Of a DNA stretch of 64,000 bases, positions 48,044 through 59,959 are shown one piece after another. The stretch's first letter is position 1, and the number at the start of each line of letters is the position of its first letter. The stretch is from contig NC_092334.1 of assembly GCF_046630445.1 (NCBI RefSeq), forward strand, positions 107,619,001 to 107,683,000, read 5' to 3'. The stretch is from Rutidosis leptorrhynchoides (Eukaryota; Streptophyta; Magnoliopsida; Asterales; Asteraceae). Both the position numbers and the translations under genes were made by a program. Under the pieces are notes generated by a model. The model did not search any database, was not told the DNA's origin, and saw nothing but the letters and a program-made list of their open reading frames with translations.

Positions 48044-48363
48044 TAAATGCCAAAGGATCTAACGCGGCTACCTGTTAAACTTTTACTCAGTTGCCGAGAG
48101 TTTCCAGGTGCATAACTAAATGCATAAATCTTTCCCTCCGTAGATGAAGTGCGGTTGGTTCATCTTCTCGATTGAGATGTTTTCAAGAATCATGAAAGGT
48201 TTGAACGCAGATTGTAGTGGTCAAGATACAAATGAGGTTTAAGATGAAATCAAGTGGCAAACTTGAAGAATTATTTAGTTTCATATGTTATAATCAGTAT
48301 TTTTATTCACTTTAATTGTCCAATATTATTAGTCCACAGTCGATAGTCCACAGTTTACAGTCC

Positions 48364-48803
48364 AATAATTCATATATAGTTTAATATATAATATTCGAAT
48401 TAATTAATATGTATCGTGACCCGTGTACATGTTTCAGACTCGATCACAACTCAAAGTATATATATTATTATAGAATCAACCTCAACCCTGTATAGAGAAC
48501 TCGATCATTACTGCATATAGAGTGTCTATGGTGATTCCAAATAATATATATAGATGTGTCGATATGATATGTCAAAACTTTGTATACGTGTCCCGATATT
48601 TAAAGTGCGTAAAATAAATAACAGAAATTAAATGACGATAAATAAAGTGCGTAAAGTAAATAACAGAAATTAAATGACGATAAATAAAGTGCATAAAGTA
48701 AATAACAGAAATTAAATGACAATAATTAAAATTGTGAGAATATAAATTGCGATAAAATAAATTGCGATAATTAAATTGCGATAAATAAAATGTAATACGG
48801 AAT
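48364..48803 (-). other. Extra segment in LARD-B with LTR-like piece and 42-bp tandem repeat
   Basis: Absent from LARD-A and LARD-C at the same place. Minus-strand 48600-48412 is similar to 56885-57050 in the Tekay-like LTR (shared CATAGACACTCTATATG and CAGGGTTGAGGTTGATTC). Next to it are three 42-bp units at 48601-48726 (starting TAAAGTGC). It looks like a piece of a related LTR carried into the LARD. Confidence 0.55.
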
Positions 48804-49110
48804 TAACAGTTAGCTAGGAACAGTTAGCTAGGATTTTGTTAGCGTGGTTTCTTAATAAAATTTAATATTGTTAATTAATCTGTTTCTAATCAATTTTTAT
48901 TGTGTCCATTATTTTTTCATTATGCCACTTGTTGGATTCTGATAGGTCAAAATCTAAATATGAAATTGAATTTGAATGAAAATAGTTATTCTTTGGTGAA
49001 CGGATACGTATCTCGGTGGTTGTAAATAGGATAGTGAATAACTGTTGAATCAGATTCGAAGAATATACATTGTAACTTATTAATGTGAAATTTAAATATT
49101 CCTCGGGTAT

Positions 49111-49124
49111 TACCTACCCGTTAA
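49111..49124 (-). other. Internal polypurine-type motif, LARD-B
   Basis: Minus-strand TTAACGGGTAGGTA, an exact copy of the tract beside the 3' LTR. Confidence 0.55.
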
Positions 49125-50304
49125 AATATTTTCACCATTAACAGTTTGTACAAAAGAATTTTTAATTACAATCTTTTTGAAAATGTATATACATATATAT
49201 TTTCTTCAGATGTAATCATGGATTTAATGAGTCAATATGATATTAAACTCATTTGATTTATCGTTAGAACAAGAATATATAATCTCTAACATATTAGAGA
49301 TTACATAATCACCATGTCGAACGAAGATAAATGATGTAGAACGATTCGTAGAACAATAATTATATTCGAGGTACAAAATGAGATGTCGAGGCATGGATTG
49401 TTGATGGTACTGGTGTTGTTACTGATGGTTCTGTTGATGCCGGTGATGTTGCTGAAGCTGGTAAGTTTTGCACCATGTTCTCCAAATTGATTACTCGAGC
49501 GCGAAGCTCGTTGACTTATTACTCCAGGATGATTGTCGATCGGAACGAGCGGATGAATATGGTTCAGAATTGTGGATAGAATAAAATCTTGTCGAGTTAC
49601 CCTGAAAATGAGACTGAAAATGGTGTCTCGAACAGGTTCGCCGGTAAACGCTTCAGATTCATTGTGAGGTGAATTCTGTTGGTGGAAGGGATTGCCTTCT
49701 GCGCGTTTCTATTAATTAAGTCATCTACGAACCCATCAAATGAATTGATAATGGCTGATTGGTTGATTCATGCCGATGACGCTGTTTTCGGAGCTTAGGT
49801 GAACATCTATGTCGGAATAGCTGTCGGAATAACTATCGGAATAGCTATCGGAATCTGAGGGACTCAAACTGGTTTAGGGATTCATCCCGTACGATTAGAT
49901 GAAGGATTTTCGATAAGAAATAGATTATAGGATATAGATTAGTACCCTGCAGTACATAATTTACATATGCATATATAATACTAAAATCCCATAAGTTACG
50001 GAGGAATCTACGGAAGCTGTCAGGCACCGGTAACAATAACAGGTACGCTAAGGTATGAATTAGCAGATATGCTAAGATATAATTTTTTTTTATACACTAA
50101 TCATGCAATTAATGCAATAAGATGTGTCTAGACTAAGGATGATAAGCAAGTGATTCTCTAAGAATGATAAGCAGGAAATTTTTGACACAAAATGATAAGC
50201 AAAACTTTTGACATGCAGACACGGTCAAAGTCCAGACTCACTAATGCATCCTAACGACTTATCAGTTAGACACACTAATGCAGACCCGGTTCACTAAGAC
50301 CACC

Positions 50305-50316
50305 GCTCTGATACCA
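50305..50316 (-). other. Second, displaced primer-binding site in LARD-B
   Basis: Minus-strand TGGTATCAGAGC followed by the standard LARD leader. On its LTR side it keeps the last bases of an LTR (CTTTCA then GT), then foreign sequence. This is the PBS position of the ancestral LARD. Confidence 0.75.
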
Positions 50317-50324
50317 ACTGAAAG

Positions 50325-50540
50325 TACAGTGGGGACAACCACCGTCCCACCCAGTGCCTTCCCAGCTAACCGCCTGGTGACCACTGAGTGTACCTCAGAT
50401 ACTGATTTTAGGGCCTACCTCTCGGCAACGTACAGCCAACCCTAATAGGGACCGCGAGGAGTAAGAGCCAATGCTTCGTCACAGGTAACACTGTGAGAAC
50501 CCCCTCTACAATTAACCCGCTCATAAACGGCATTAAACCA
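50325..50540 (-). other. Foreign leader segment between two PBS copies, LARD-B
   Basis: A GC-richer 216-bp segment with no match in LARD-A or LARD-C. In element sense it follows the functional PBS at 50552-50541 and ends at the LTR remnant before the displaced PBS. No ORF with a recognisable product is present. Confidence 0.7.
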
Positions 50541-50552
50541 GCTCTGATACCA
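50541..50552 (-). other. LARD-B primer-binding site next to 5' LTR
   Basis: Minus-strand TGGTATCAGAGC, two bases from the LTR end at 50555. Confidence 0.85.
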
Positions 50553-50554
50553 AC

Positions 50555-51720
50555 TGAAAGGACCCGTCCTAATCCATCTGGACGAAGTCACCAACATCTG
50601 GTTCCATTGCGATGATCGACTCCAAATAATGTCTTTACAATGAGCAAATGCACTGTGGAAGATTTCTTTCATACCTGAGAATAAACATGCTTTCAAGTGT
50701 CAACCAAAAGGTTGGTGAGTTCATTAGTTTAACATAAATAAACATTTCCATCATTTTAATAGACCACAAGATTTTCATTTCTCATAAATATACGTCCCAT
50801 GCATAGAGACAAAAATATCATTCATATGGAATGAACACCTGGTAACCGACATTCACAATATGTATATAAGAATATCCTCATCATTTCGGGATCCTCCTTC
50901 GGACATGATATAAATTTTGAAGTACTAAAGCATCCGGTACTTTGGATGGGGCTTGTTGGGCCCGATAGATCTATCTTTAGAGTTCGCGTCAATTAGGGTG
51001 TCTGTTCCCTAATTCTTAGATTACCAGACTTAATAGAAAAGGGCATATTCGATTAGATAATCCAACCATAGAATGTAGTTTCGATTACTTGTGTCTATTT
51101 TGTAAAGCATTTATAAAAGCAGCGCATGTATTCTTAGTCCCAAAAATATATTTTGCAAAAGCATTTAAAAAGGGAATAATGAAACTCACCTATTGTATTT
51201 TGTAGTAACAATACATATAACGACATTGCACAAGTATATGGTTGGCCTCGGATTCACGAACCTATATCATTTGTATATTTATTAATATACATAATTTTAA
51301 TCGAATAAATATATATGTATTTAATATTATTAGTGATATAATTCTTGTTAGAAGCCTATATGTATCATTTTATATATAAATTAAATAAATAACCACATTT
51401 ATATAGTTAAGTTTTGTATTAAATATGTATGTATGTATGTATGTATATATTTATTTATTTTATAAATATATTTTGTTTGTTAACTTAATGATAATACTAA
51501 TAACAATAATACTAATAATAATAATGATAATATTGATAGTAATTTTAATTATAAAAATGATACTTCTGCAGCTATTAATAGTTAGATTAATAGTTTTAAT
51601 AATTATATAGTATCTCGATTAACATAATATTCACGATAATAATAATAGTAATACTAATAATAATCATCATTGTAACTAGGATTATGATAATAATAATAAT
51701 AATGGGTAACTAATACTTAT

Positions 51721-51796
<76 letters not shown>

Positions 51797-52714
51797 TTAA
51801 TACTAATAACTATTTTTCGTAATACGTAATAATAATAATAATACTAATAATAATTCTAATTCTAATACCTAATGATAATAATAATAATAATCATAATATT
51901 CATAACCTTTAATGATAATAATAATAACATTTGTAATACTTGTAATACTAATAATAATTATAATAACAATAAATAATAATAAAAATATCAATAATAATAA
52001 TAATACTAATAAAGATAATAATAATAATAATAATGAAAGGATTTACTACCTCAATTAATTTGACAAAAAGAAATGCTCCCATTCAGACTCGAACTCATGA
52101 CCCCCTCGTTCATCAGATCAACACACTACTAAACCGTCCAAGCCATTCTATTTTTCTGTTATTGTTTGATTTTTACTTCTTTTAACCCTTAAAACATATT
52201 CATCTCCTTCACCAAAAAACCAAACGACCCAGGTACAAACTCAATCCATGAATCAGTTACAAAACAAGTTTTTATATTCTCCAACTAGTTAAAAATCATC
52301 CCAATTAATAGTTTGAAATAATTAAACCAAAAAAATAAATTAAAAAAAAACAGAAATATATATACTGCCGTCGCAGTTTTAAAAAAAAATAATCATGAAT
52401 TTGATTTTTAGAACATTATACATAATAATCATAACATGGATTATGTTTTAAAACACTCATAGAAAGTATTGAAATTGCCAATTGAACTTGAATCGTCCAA
52501 ACGAATTCGAATTTCTCTAAGAACAATCCAGTTGACTTTTTTTATAAACTTTGACTCTACAATTCGAATTCGTTTTAGAGAATTGGAAGCTGAAATTTCG
52601 AAGTTTGTTTGAGTAAGGGATTCCTAACATAACTGCAATTTTACATTTTGAGATGGGATTAAATTTTGAGCTTTTGATAAATAAAAAAAAATTGAAACAG
52701 GGGTGTTCGAGCTT

Positions 52715-52802
<88 letters not shown>

Positions 52803-53205
52803 TTTTAACTCCCTCCTTCCCAATTGTAGTTGCGTAATATGTATATATTGACTGAATAATTGGGATAGAATTACATATATGATTAATTGAGAGGGACTTG
52901 TAACAATAGCAAGCAAGAGGATCGACTTTTTGAATAACAACAAATAATAAAGCCAATCGAATAGATGGGTTACTGTGTTTGGAGATCGACCTATAACAAA
53001 TCAGGGACAGAAAACAAGTTTTTTTGATACAGTTGATAGTTATAGGAACCATATTTGATTCCAAAAATTACACATATGATCTTTTATAGTTATTATTTAC
53101 AAATGATAATAATAATAATAAGGATAATAATAATAATAATAATAATAAATAATAATGTTAATATCTAATATAATGGTAATTATTAATAATAAGGTTAATA
53201 ATGAT

Positions 53206-53236
<31 letters not shown>

Positions 53237-54155
53237 ACATTTATAATCATAAAAGATGATAATAATAATATTATTAATGATGATAATAATATAAATAATG
53301 ATTATTAATGTTAAAGGTAAAAATAATATCTAATGATAGTACATATAATAACTACGATGTAGTAAGTTACATGTATCAAGTTTCATATCTATATGTCATA
53401 TGTATTTAAAATAATAATATTAATAATACTAGTAATAATAAGGATATAATATGTTACATGTATTAAATTTTTCATTTATATAATAATATTAATAATTCTT
53501 ATATTAGTTTTTAATATTAATATTTACTTTAATGATAATAAGAAAAATATTAATAGCAATAGTAATATAATGATTATATTTTAACTTGAAATTTCACATA
53601 TTCATATTATATACTATTAGTTATATAATATTAATTGTTTATATAATATATATTATATATATTTAATATTTGTACATTTCAACAATATATAGTAATAATC
53701 ATGTATAGATATTATATTTATAAAATATTCAGACTACTATCTATAATTATGTTTTAAACATCAAATTTTATTACATAGATAAATATAACCTCAAAGTATT
53801 ATTCTTTTAATACCTTGTTATCGTTGACCATTTATGTTCAAAATCCAATATATTCAATTCACTCTATATAATAAAAATAATAAGTTTTAGTTATTCTTTG
53901 TTATCTTTCATAATAACTAAATCATATAATAGTTCATTAATATATTTAATTTATTATATAGAATCATTTAATTATATAATTATATATCTTTGTTTACAAT
54001 TAAGGGTTCGTGAATCGTTGGGAATAGTCGAAGTTAACTGAATCCATGTGAACAGTTAAAAAATTTTCAGACTTAGTTAAATATGCTTTGCTTATTATGT
54101 CGAAAACATATAAAGATTAAGTTTAAATTTGATCAAAAATTTTTAGGTCGTCACA
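50555..54155 (-). repeat. LARD-B 5' LTR
   Basis: Near-identical to 42240-45833, differing mainly in microsatellite lengths and a few bases. The right end TCACA at 54155 is followed by the TCCGC duplication. Confidence 0.9.
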
Positions 54156-54160
54156 TCCGC
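54156..54160. other. Target-site duplication TCCGC, right
   Basis: Matches 42235-42239. Confidence 0.9.
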
Positions 54161-54702
54161 AAACGCCGGGGCAACCTTGGCAAAATATTCAGGGGCAGGC
54201 GAATCTCGCAAGCCAATTTATGCAGGCGGCACCTCCTGACATGGTCCACCTATTTTCGCAACCTGATTTTGTTCAGGATATGATGAAGCGTTTCTTCGCA
54301 GGGCTCAAAGGTGACCCTGTTAAACCACCTTTTGAGCTACCAACTACTTTTGATAAGTTTCCTCCGCATATAACTGCATATCCGTTTCCATCAGCGCCAA
54401 AGATACCCCACACACTGGGTACTTATAATGGTTTAACCGATCCGGATGACTTCCTGCAGCGTTTCAAAGGCGCAATGCGCACCCAAGGTTGGGTGGATCC
54501 GGTTGCATGTCAGATATTTCCCATGACGCTACAGGGCATTGCTCGCGAATGGTTTAATAAACTCCCATCAGGTAGCATATCCGGGTTCATGGATCTGCGG
54601 ACGAAGTTCTTGCTGCAATATCAGAATCAGAGGCCACGCAAACGCACTCATATCGAATGTCATGATATTGTGCAGAAATCCAAGGAATCTTTGGGTGAAT
54701 TT
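54161..54702 (+). pseudogene. gag: Tat-like gag, capsid part, cut by the Tekay-like element
   Basis: Resumes the gag frame of 41582-42239. It contains the Retrotrans_gag core: IPHTLGTYNGLTDPDDFLQ, then GIAREWFNKLPSGSISGF and the following LRTKFLLQY. ECHDIVQKSKESLGEF then ends at 54702 where the next LTR starts. The motif order is that of Tat-lineage Gag proteins. The rest of gag and pol would lie beyond the Tekay-like element, outside the window. Confidence 0.85.
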
Positions 54703-57700
54703 TGTAGTGACCCGAACTTTTCCATGTTTATATATATTAATTGAGATTGATATTTACATGATTAAATGTTTCCAACATGTTAAGAAATCAAACTTGTTAA
54801 GACTTGATTAATTGAAATATGTTTCATATAGACAATTGACCACCCAAGTTGACCGGTGATTCACGAACTTTAAAACTTGTAAAAACTATACGATGACATA
54901 TATATGGTTATATATATAGTTAACATGATTTTATTATAAGTATGTATCTCATTAGGTATTTTAACAATGAGTTATATACATAAAAATGAGACTATTAATT
55001 TAAGAAACTCGAAAACGATATATATAACGATTATCGTTATAACAACGTCTTACTAGGTACATATGAATCATATTAAGATATTGATACACTTGGTTAATTA
55101 TGTTAAATGATAAGTAAATATATTATTAAGTGTATTAACAATGAAATACATATGTAAAAATAAGACTACTAACTTAATGATTTCGAAACGAGACATATAT
55201 GTAACGATTATCGTTGTAACGACATTTAACTGTATATATACCATACTAAGATATATTATATATTATAATATCATAATAATATAACAATTTAACATCTCAA
55301 TTGTTATAATAAACAATGGGTTAACAACATTCAACAAGATCGTTAACCTAAAGGTTTCAAAACAACATTTACATGTAACGACTAACGATGACTTAACGAC
55401 TCAGATAAAATGTATATACATGTAGTGTTTTAATATGTATTTATATACTTTTGAAAGACTTCAATACACTTATCAAAATACTTCTACTTAACAAAAATGC
55501 TTACAATTACATCCTCGTTCAGTTTCATCAACAATTCTACTCGTATGCACCCGTATTCGTACTCGTACAATACACAGCTTTTAGATGTATGTACTATTGG
55601 TATATACACTCCAATGATCAGCTCTTAGCAGCCCATGTGAGTCACCTAACACATGTGGGAACCATCATTTGGCAACTAGCATGAAATATCTCATAAAATT
55701 ACAAAAATATGAGTAATCATTCATGACTTATTTACATGAAAACAAAATTACATATCCTTTATATCTAATCCATACACCAACGACCAAAAACACCTACAAA
55801 CACTTTCATTCTTCAATTTTCTTCATCTAATTGATCTCTCTCAAGTTCTATCTTCAAGTTCTAAGTGTTCTTCATATATTCTACAAGTTCTAGTTACATA
55901 AAATCAAGAATACTTTCAAGTTTGCTAGCTCACTTCCAATCTTGTAAGGTGATCATCCAACCTCAAGAAATCTTTGTTTCTTACAGTAGGTTATCATTCT
56001 AATACAAGGTAATAATCATATTCAAACTTTGGTTCAATTTCTATAACTATAACAATCTTATTTCAAGTGATGATCTTACTTGAACTTGTTTTCGTGTCAT
56101 GATTCTGCTTCAAGAACTTCGAGCCATCCAAGGATTCGTTGAAGCTAGATCCATTTTTCTCTTTTCCAGTAGTTTTATCCAAGGAACTTAAGGTAGTAAT
56201 TATGTTCATAACATCATTCGATTCATACATATAAAGCTATCTTATTCGAAGGTTTAAACTTGTAATCACTAGAACATAGTTTAGTTAATTCTAAACTTGT
56301 TCGCAAACAAAAGTTAATCCTTCTAAATTGACTTTTAAAATCAACTAAACACATGTTCTATATCTATATGATATGCTAACTTAATGATTTAAAACCTGGA
56401 AACACGAAAAACACCGTAAAACCGGATTTACGCAGTCGTAGTAACACCGCGGGCTGTTTTGGGTTAGTTAATTAAAAACTATGATAAACTTTGATTTAAA
56501 AGTTGTTATTCTGAGAAAATGATTTTTATTATGAACATGAAACTATATCCAAAAATTATGGTTAGACTCAAAGTGGAAGTATGTTTTCTAAAATGGTCAT
56601 CTAGACGTCGTTCTTTCGACTGAAATGACTACCTTTACAAAAACGACTTGTAACTTATTTTTCCGACTATAAACCTATACTTTTTCTGTGTAGATTCATA
56701 AAATAGAGTTCAATATGAAACCATAGCAATTTGATTCACTCAAAACGGATTTAAAATGAAGAAGTTATGGGTAAAACAAGATTGGATAATTTTTCTCATT
56801 TTAGCTACGTGAAAATTGGTAACAAATCTATTTCAACCATAACTTAATCAACTTGTATTTTATATTATGTAATCTTGAGATACCATAGACACGTATACAA
56901 TGTTTCGACCTATCATGTCGACACATCTATATATATTTCGGAACAACCATAGACACTCTATATGTGAATGTTGGAGTTAGCTATACAGGGTTGAGGTTGA
57001 TTCCAAAATATATATAGTTTGAGTTGTGATCAATACTGAGATACGTATACACTGGGTCGTGGATTGATTCAAGATAATATTTATCGATTTATTTCTGTAC
57101 ATCTAACTGTGGACAACTAGTTGTAGGTTACTAACGAGGACAGCTGACTTAATAAACTTAAAACATCAAAATATATTAAAAGTATTGTAAATATATTTTG
57201 AACATACTTTGATATATATGTATATGTTGTTATAGGTTCGTGAATCAACCAGTGGCCAAGTCTTACTTCCCGACGAAGTAAAAATCTGTGAAAGTGAGTT
57301 ATAGTCCCACTTTTAAAATCTAATATTTTTGGGATGAGAATACATGCAGGTTTTATAAATGATTTACAAAATAGACACAAGTACGTGAAACTACATTATA
57401 TGGTTGAATTATCGAAATCGAATATGCCCCTTTTTATTAAGTCTGGTAATCTAAGAATTAGGGAACAGACACCCTAATTGACGCGAATCCTAAAGATAGA
57501 TCTATTGGGCCTAACAAACCCCATCCAAAGTACCGGATGCTTTAGTACTTCGAAATTTATATCATATCCGAAGGGTGTCCCGAAATGATGGGGATATTCT
57601 TATATATGCATCTTGTTAATGTCGGTTACCAGGTGTTCACCATATGAATGATTTTTATCTCTATGTATGGGATGTGTATTGAAATATGAAATCTTGTGGT

Positions 57701-58127
57701 CTATTATTATGATTTGATATATATAGGTTAAACCTATAACTCACCAACATTTTTGTTGACGTTTTAAGCATGTTTATTCTCAGGTGATTATTAAGAGCTT
57801 CCGCTGTCGCATACTTAAATAAGGACGAGATTTGGAGTCCATGATTGTATGATATTGTGTAAAAACTGCATTCAAGAAACTTATTTTGTTGTAACATATT
57901 TGTATTGTAAACCATTATGTAATGGTCGTGTGTAAATAGGATATTTTAGATTATCATTATTTGATAATCTACGTAAAGCTTTTTAAACCTTTATTGATGA
58001 AATAAAGGTTATGGTTTGTTTTAAAATGAATGCAGTCTTTGAAAAAACGTCTCATATAGAGGTCAAAACCTCGCAACGAAATCAATTAATATGGAACGTT
58101 TTTAATCAATAAGAACGGGACATTTCA
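54703..58127 (+). repeat. Tekay-like 5' LTR, 3,425 bp
   Basis: Starts TGTAGTGACCCG at the point where the gag frame breaks, and ends GGGACATTTCA two bases before the PBS. The last 900 bases (57236-58127) are clearly homologous to the R/U5 part of the LARD LTRs, including CCCATCCAAAGTACCGGATG and CGGTTACCAGGTGTTCA. Confidence 0.8.
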
Positions 58128-58129
58128 GT

Positions 58130-58141
58130 TGGTATCCGAGC
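58130..58141 (+). other. Tekay-like primer-binding site
   Basis: TGGTATCCGAGC, two bases after the LTR, one base from the initiator tRNA-Met site TGGTATCAGAGC. Confidence 0.8.
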
Positions 58142-58336
58142 GTTGGTCTTAGAGAACCAGAATTTTGCATTAGTGTGTCTTATCGAGTTTGTTAGGATGC
58201 ATTAGTGAGTCTGGACTTCGACCGTGTTTACTTGAAAAATGATTGCTTAACAAATTTTGTTGGAAACTATATATTTTTAACATGTGAATATTATGTGATA
58301 TATTAATCTCTTAACGCATTTGATATTATGTGATAG

Positions 58337-58951
58337 ATGTCTACCTCTAGAACAAGTCCCATTGACTCACCTAATAATAATGAAGAGTCAAATGTAAATT
58401 GGAATGATTCGTGGACGGATTCACAAGTTCCCGAAGAGGAACCGGAAGAAGAGTCGGAACCGGAAGAAGAATCGGAACCGGAAGAAGAATCGGAACCGGA
58501 TGAAGAAATAGAACCGGTGGGGGAAATAATAAAACGGTTAAGTAAAAGAAAATCCTCAACCAACCGACCAAGGTTAATTATGGTCAATGGTGTTTCCGCC
58601 AAGGAAGCAAAATATTGGGAGGGTTACCAATTCTCCGATGAATCGGATTCCGACGAGAATTCCGATGATGTTATAGAAATTACCCCAACTGAATTTAAAA
58701 AGGCAAAAGAAAATAATAAGGGAAAGGGCATAAAAATAGAGAAATCTAATTCCAACCCCGATGAACTTTATATGTATCGTCAACCCCCGAAGTCCTTAAG
58801 TTGTAACAATGACCCGGGAACCTCTAAACCACCAGGTTTTTCTAAACCAATGTGGAAAATGACGGCTCGTATTAGGGGAACATCATATATCCCTAGAAAC
58901 TTGGCAAAACGAACCAAAACCGAAGAAGAAGAAACAAGCGAGTCGGAATAA
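58337..58951 (+). CDS. ORF1: acidic 204-residue protein of the retrotransposon
   Basis: An intact frame about 210 bases after the LTR. Residues 32-64 are Glu/Pro/Ser repeats made of near-identical 18-bp units (SEPEEE). Then come a basic patch (about 66-80), a conserved-looking core RPRLIMVNGVSAKEAKYWEG (77-96), a second Ser/Asp/Glu stretch (about 100-114), and a basic C-terminal part (FSKPMWKMTARIRGTSYIP) ending in another acidic run. No signal peptide or membrane span. I do not recognise the family. Alternating acidic and basic blocks would suit a nucleic-acid or chromatin-binding accessory protein, but that is inference. It lies between the LTR and the F-box ORF and is free of stops, unlike gag-pol. 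Confidence 0.7.
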   Translation: MSTSRTSPIDSPNNNEESNVNWNDSWTDSQVPEEEPEEESEPEEESEPEEESEPDEEIEPVGEIIKRLSKRKSSTNRPRLIMVNGVSAKEAKYWEGYQFSDESDSDENSDDVIEITPTEFKKAKENNKGKGIKIEKSNSNPDELYMYRQPPKSLSCNNDPGTSKPPGFSKPMWKMTARIRGTSYIPRNLAKRTKTEEEETSESE

Positions 58952-59087
58952 GATAGTTGTATTCGTGTGGTGTAATATATGTAATATAGTGTGCTTATGC
59001 TTTATGATATATGTAAAAATTGCTTGTATTAATAAGTATTTTTTTATGAATCTAACTCTTGTCTATTTTACAGTATAAAAACACAAA

Positions 59088-59771
59088 ATGGATAGACAAC
59101 CCAATATTTTAAGAGACCTACCCGGAGACATGATTGATGAAATCTTGTCTAGAGTCGGTCAGAATTCTTTGGCACAACTATTTAAGGCGAGATCAGTTTG
59201 TAAGACATTCGAAGAACGTTCCAAGAATGCCTTGGTTTATAAAAGGCTTTCGTTCGAAAGATGGGGGATATCACATTGGGAAATCCATAAGTTACGATGT
59301 GTTTACTTTGACGCATATATTGCGGGGAACCCAAATGCTATTTTACGCAATGGGTTAAGAAATTATTTTGACTCAATATATCCGAATATTGGACTTCGTG
59401 ATTTAGAAAAAGCGGCTAACATGCAACATAAAGAAGCATGTTATGCTTACGGATTAGTAATGTTCGCTTCTCACCAAAGTGAGAACAAGAACATCGGGCT
59501 ACAACTATTAAACAAAACGTTCCCACAAGTGACGGAGTCGGTAATTGGGGTAAGAAATGAGGTTTTTAGATTGTTACGGGACTGTTGGACATTACGTAAC
59601 CCTCGTCCCTTTGACGACGTTACAACACGCTGTCTTATCAACGGCCATAACGGTTATGTTCCACAAGACCAAGGATGGGAAGTAATCCTAGTAAAACCAG
59701 AATGCATGACTTGTTTCTGGACGTATGAATTACGTGTCTTTATTGCCTTTGCTGAACGACTTGTGTACTAG
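59088..59771 (+). CDS. ORF2: F-box protein with Sel1-like region, carried by the retrotransposon
   Basis: An intact 227-codon frame between ORF1 and gag. Residues 9-52 form an F-box (LRDLPGDMIDEILSRVG, then ARSVCKTFEE); F-boxes bind SKP1 in SCF ubiquitin ligases. Residues 84-143 resemble a Sel1-like helical repeat (LEKAANMQHKEACYAYGLVM), and a CX2C with aromatic residues is at 206-211. This layout is that of plant At2g35280-like F-box proteins. No intron is seen, as expected if an mRNA was captured. The 136-base gap to ORF1 and 341-base gap to gag leave room for separate translation starts. It probably derives from a host gene; whether it still acts in protein turnover is unknown. It has no stop codons although the neighbouring gag-pol has three. 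Confidence 0.85.
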   Translation: MDRQPNILRDLPGDMIDEILSRVGQNSLAQLFKARSVCKTFEERSKNALVYKRLSFERWGISHWEIHKLRCVYFDAYIAGNPNAILRNGLRNYFDSIYPNIGLRDLEKAANMQHKEACYAYGLVMFASHQSENKNIGLQLLNKTFPQVTESVIGVRNEVFRLLRDCWTLRNPRPFDDVTTRCLINGHNGYVPQDQGWEVILVKPECMTCFWTYELRVFIAFAERLVY

Positions 59772-59959
59772 CTAGAATTATCTTCACAACCATCTTGTAT
59801 CAAATTTATTGTGTGCTATATTGCATGCTATATGTAAAATAAGCGGTATTGTAAGTTTGTAAAATATTGTGTAAAAGTTTGAACGCGAAATATTATTATA
59901 ATCAGTTTTTCATATAGAATTGTAGTAGTTGAATTGTATATTAGCTACTAAGTATGAAC

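Larger units (their letters stand above)
45834..50554 (-). other. LARD-B internal region, non-coding in sense
   Basis: Colinear with the LARD-A and LARD-C internal regions but longer. Two pieces are extra: about 440 bp at 48364-48803 and about 230 bp at the PBS (50319-50554). The polypurine-type motif is beside the 3' LTR (45848-45835) and again inside (49124-49111). No intact sense ORF is seen. Confidence 0.8.
42240..54155 (-). mobile_element. LARD-B: complete non-autonomous LTR retrotransposon, 11,916 bp
   Basis: Minus-strand element with a 5' LTR at 50555-54155 (3,601 bp), a 3' LTR at 42240-45833 (3,594 bp), a 4.7-kb internal region and TCCGC target duplications. The LTR runs TGTGACGACC...GGGTCCTTTCA on the minus strand. 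There is no gag-pol. Its LTRs are very similar to each other. It lies inside the gag of a Tat-like element. Confidence 0.92.

Noticed and set aside
48601-48726. CRISPR-like array
   Set aside because: Three directly abutting 42-bp units without spacers in plant retroelement DNA; it is a simple tandem repeat.
58303-58602. Ser/Gly-rich minus-strand frames over ORF1
   Set aside because: Antisense shadow of the GAA/CCG repeats of ORF1, which has the better start, context and composition.
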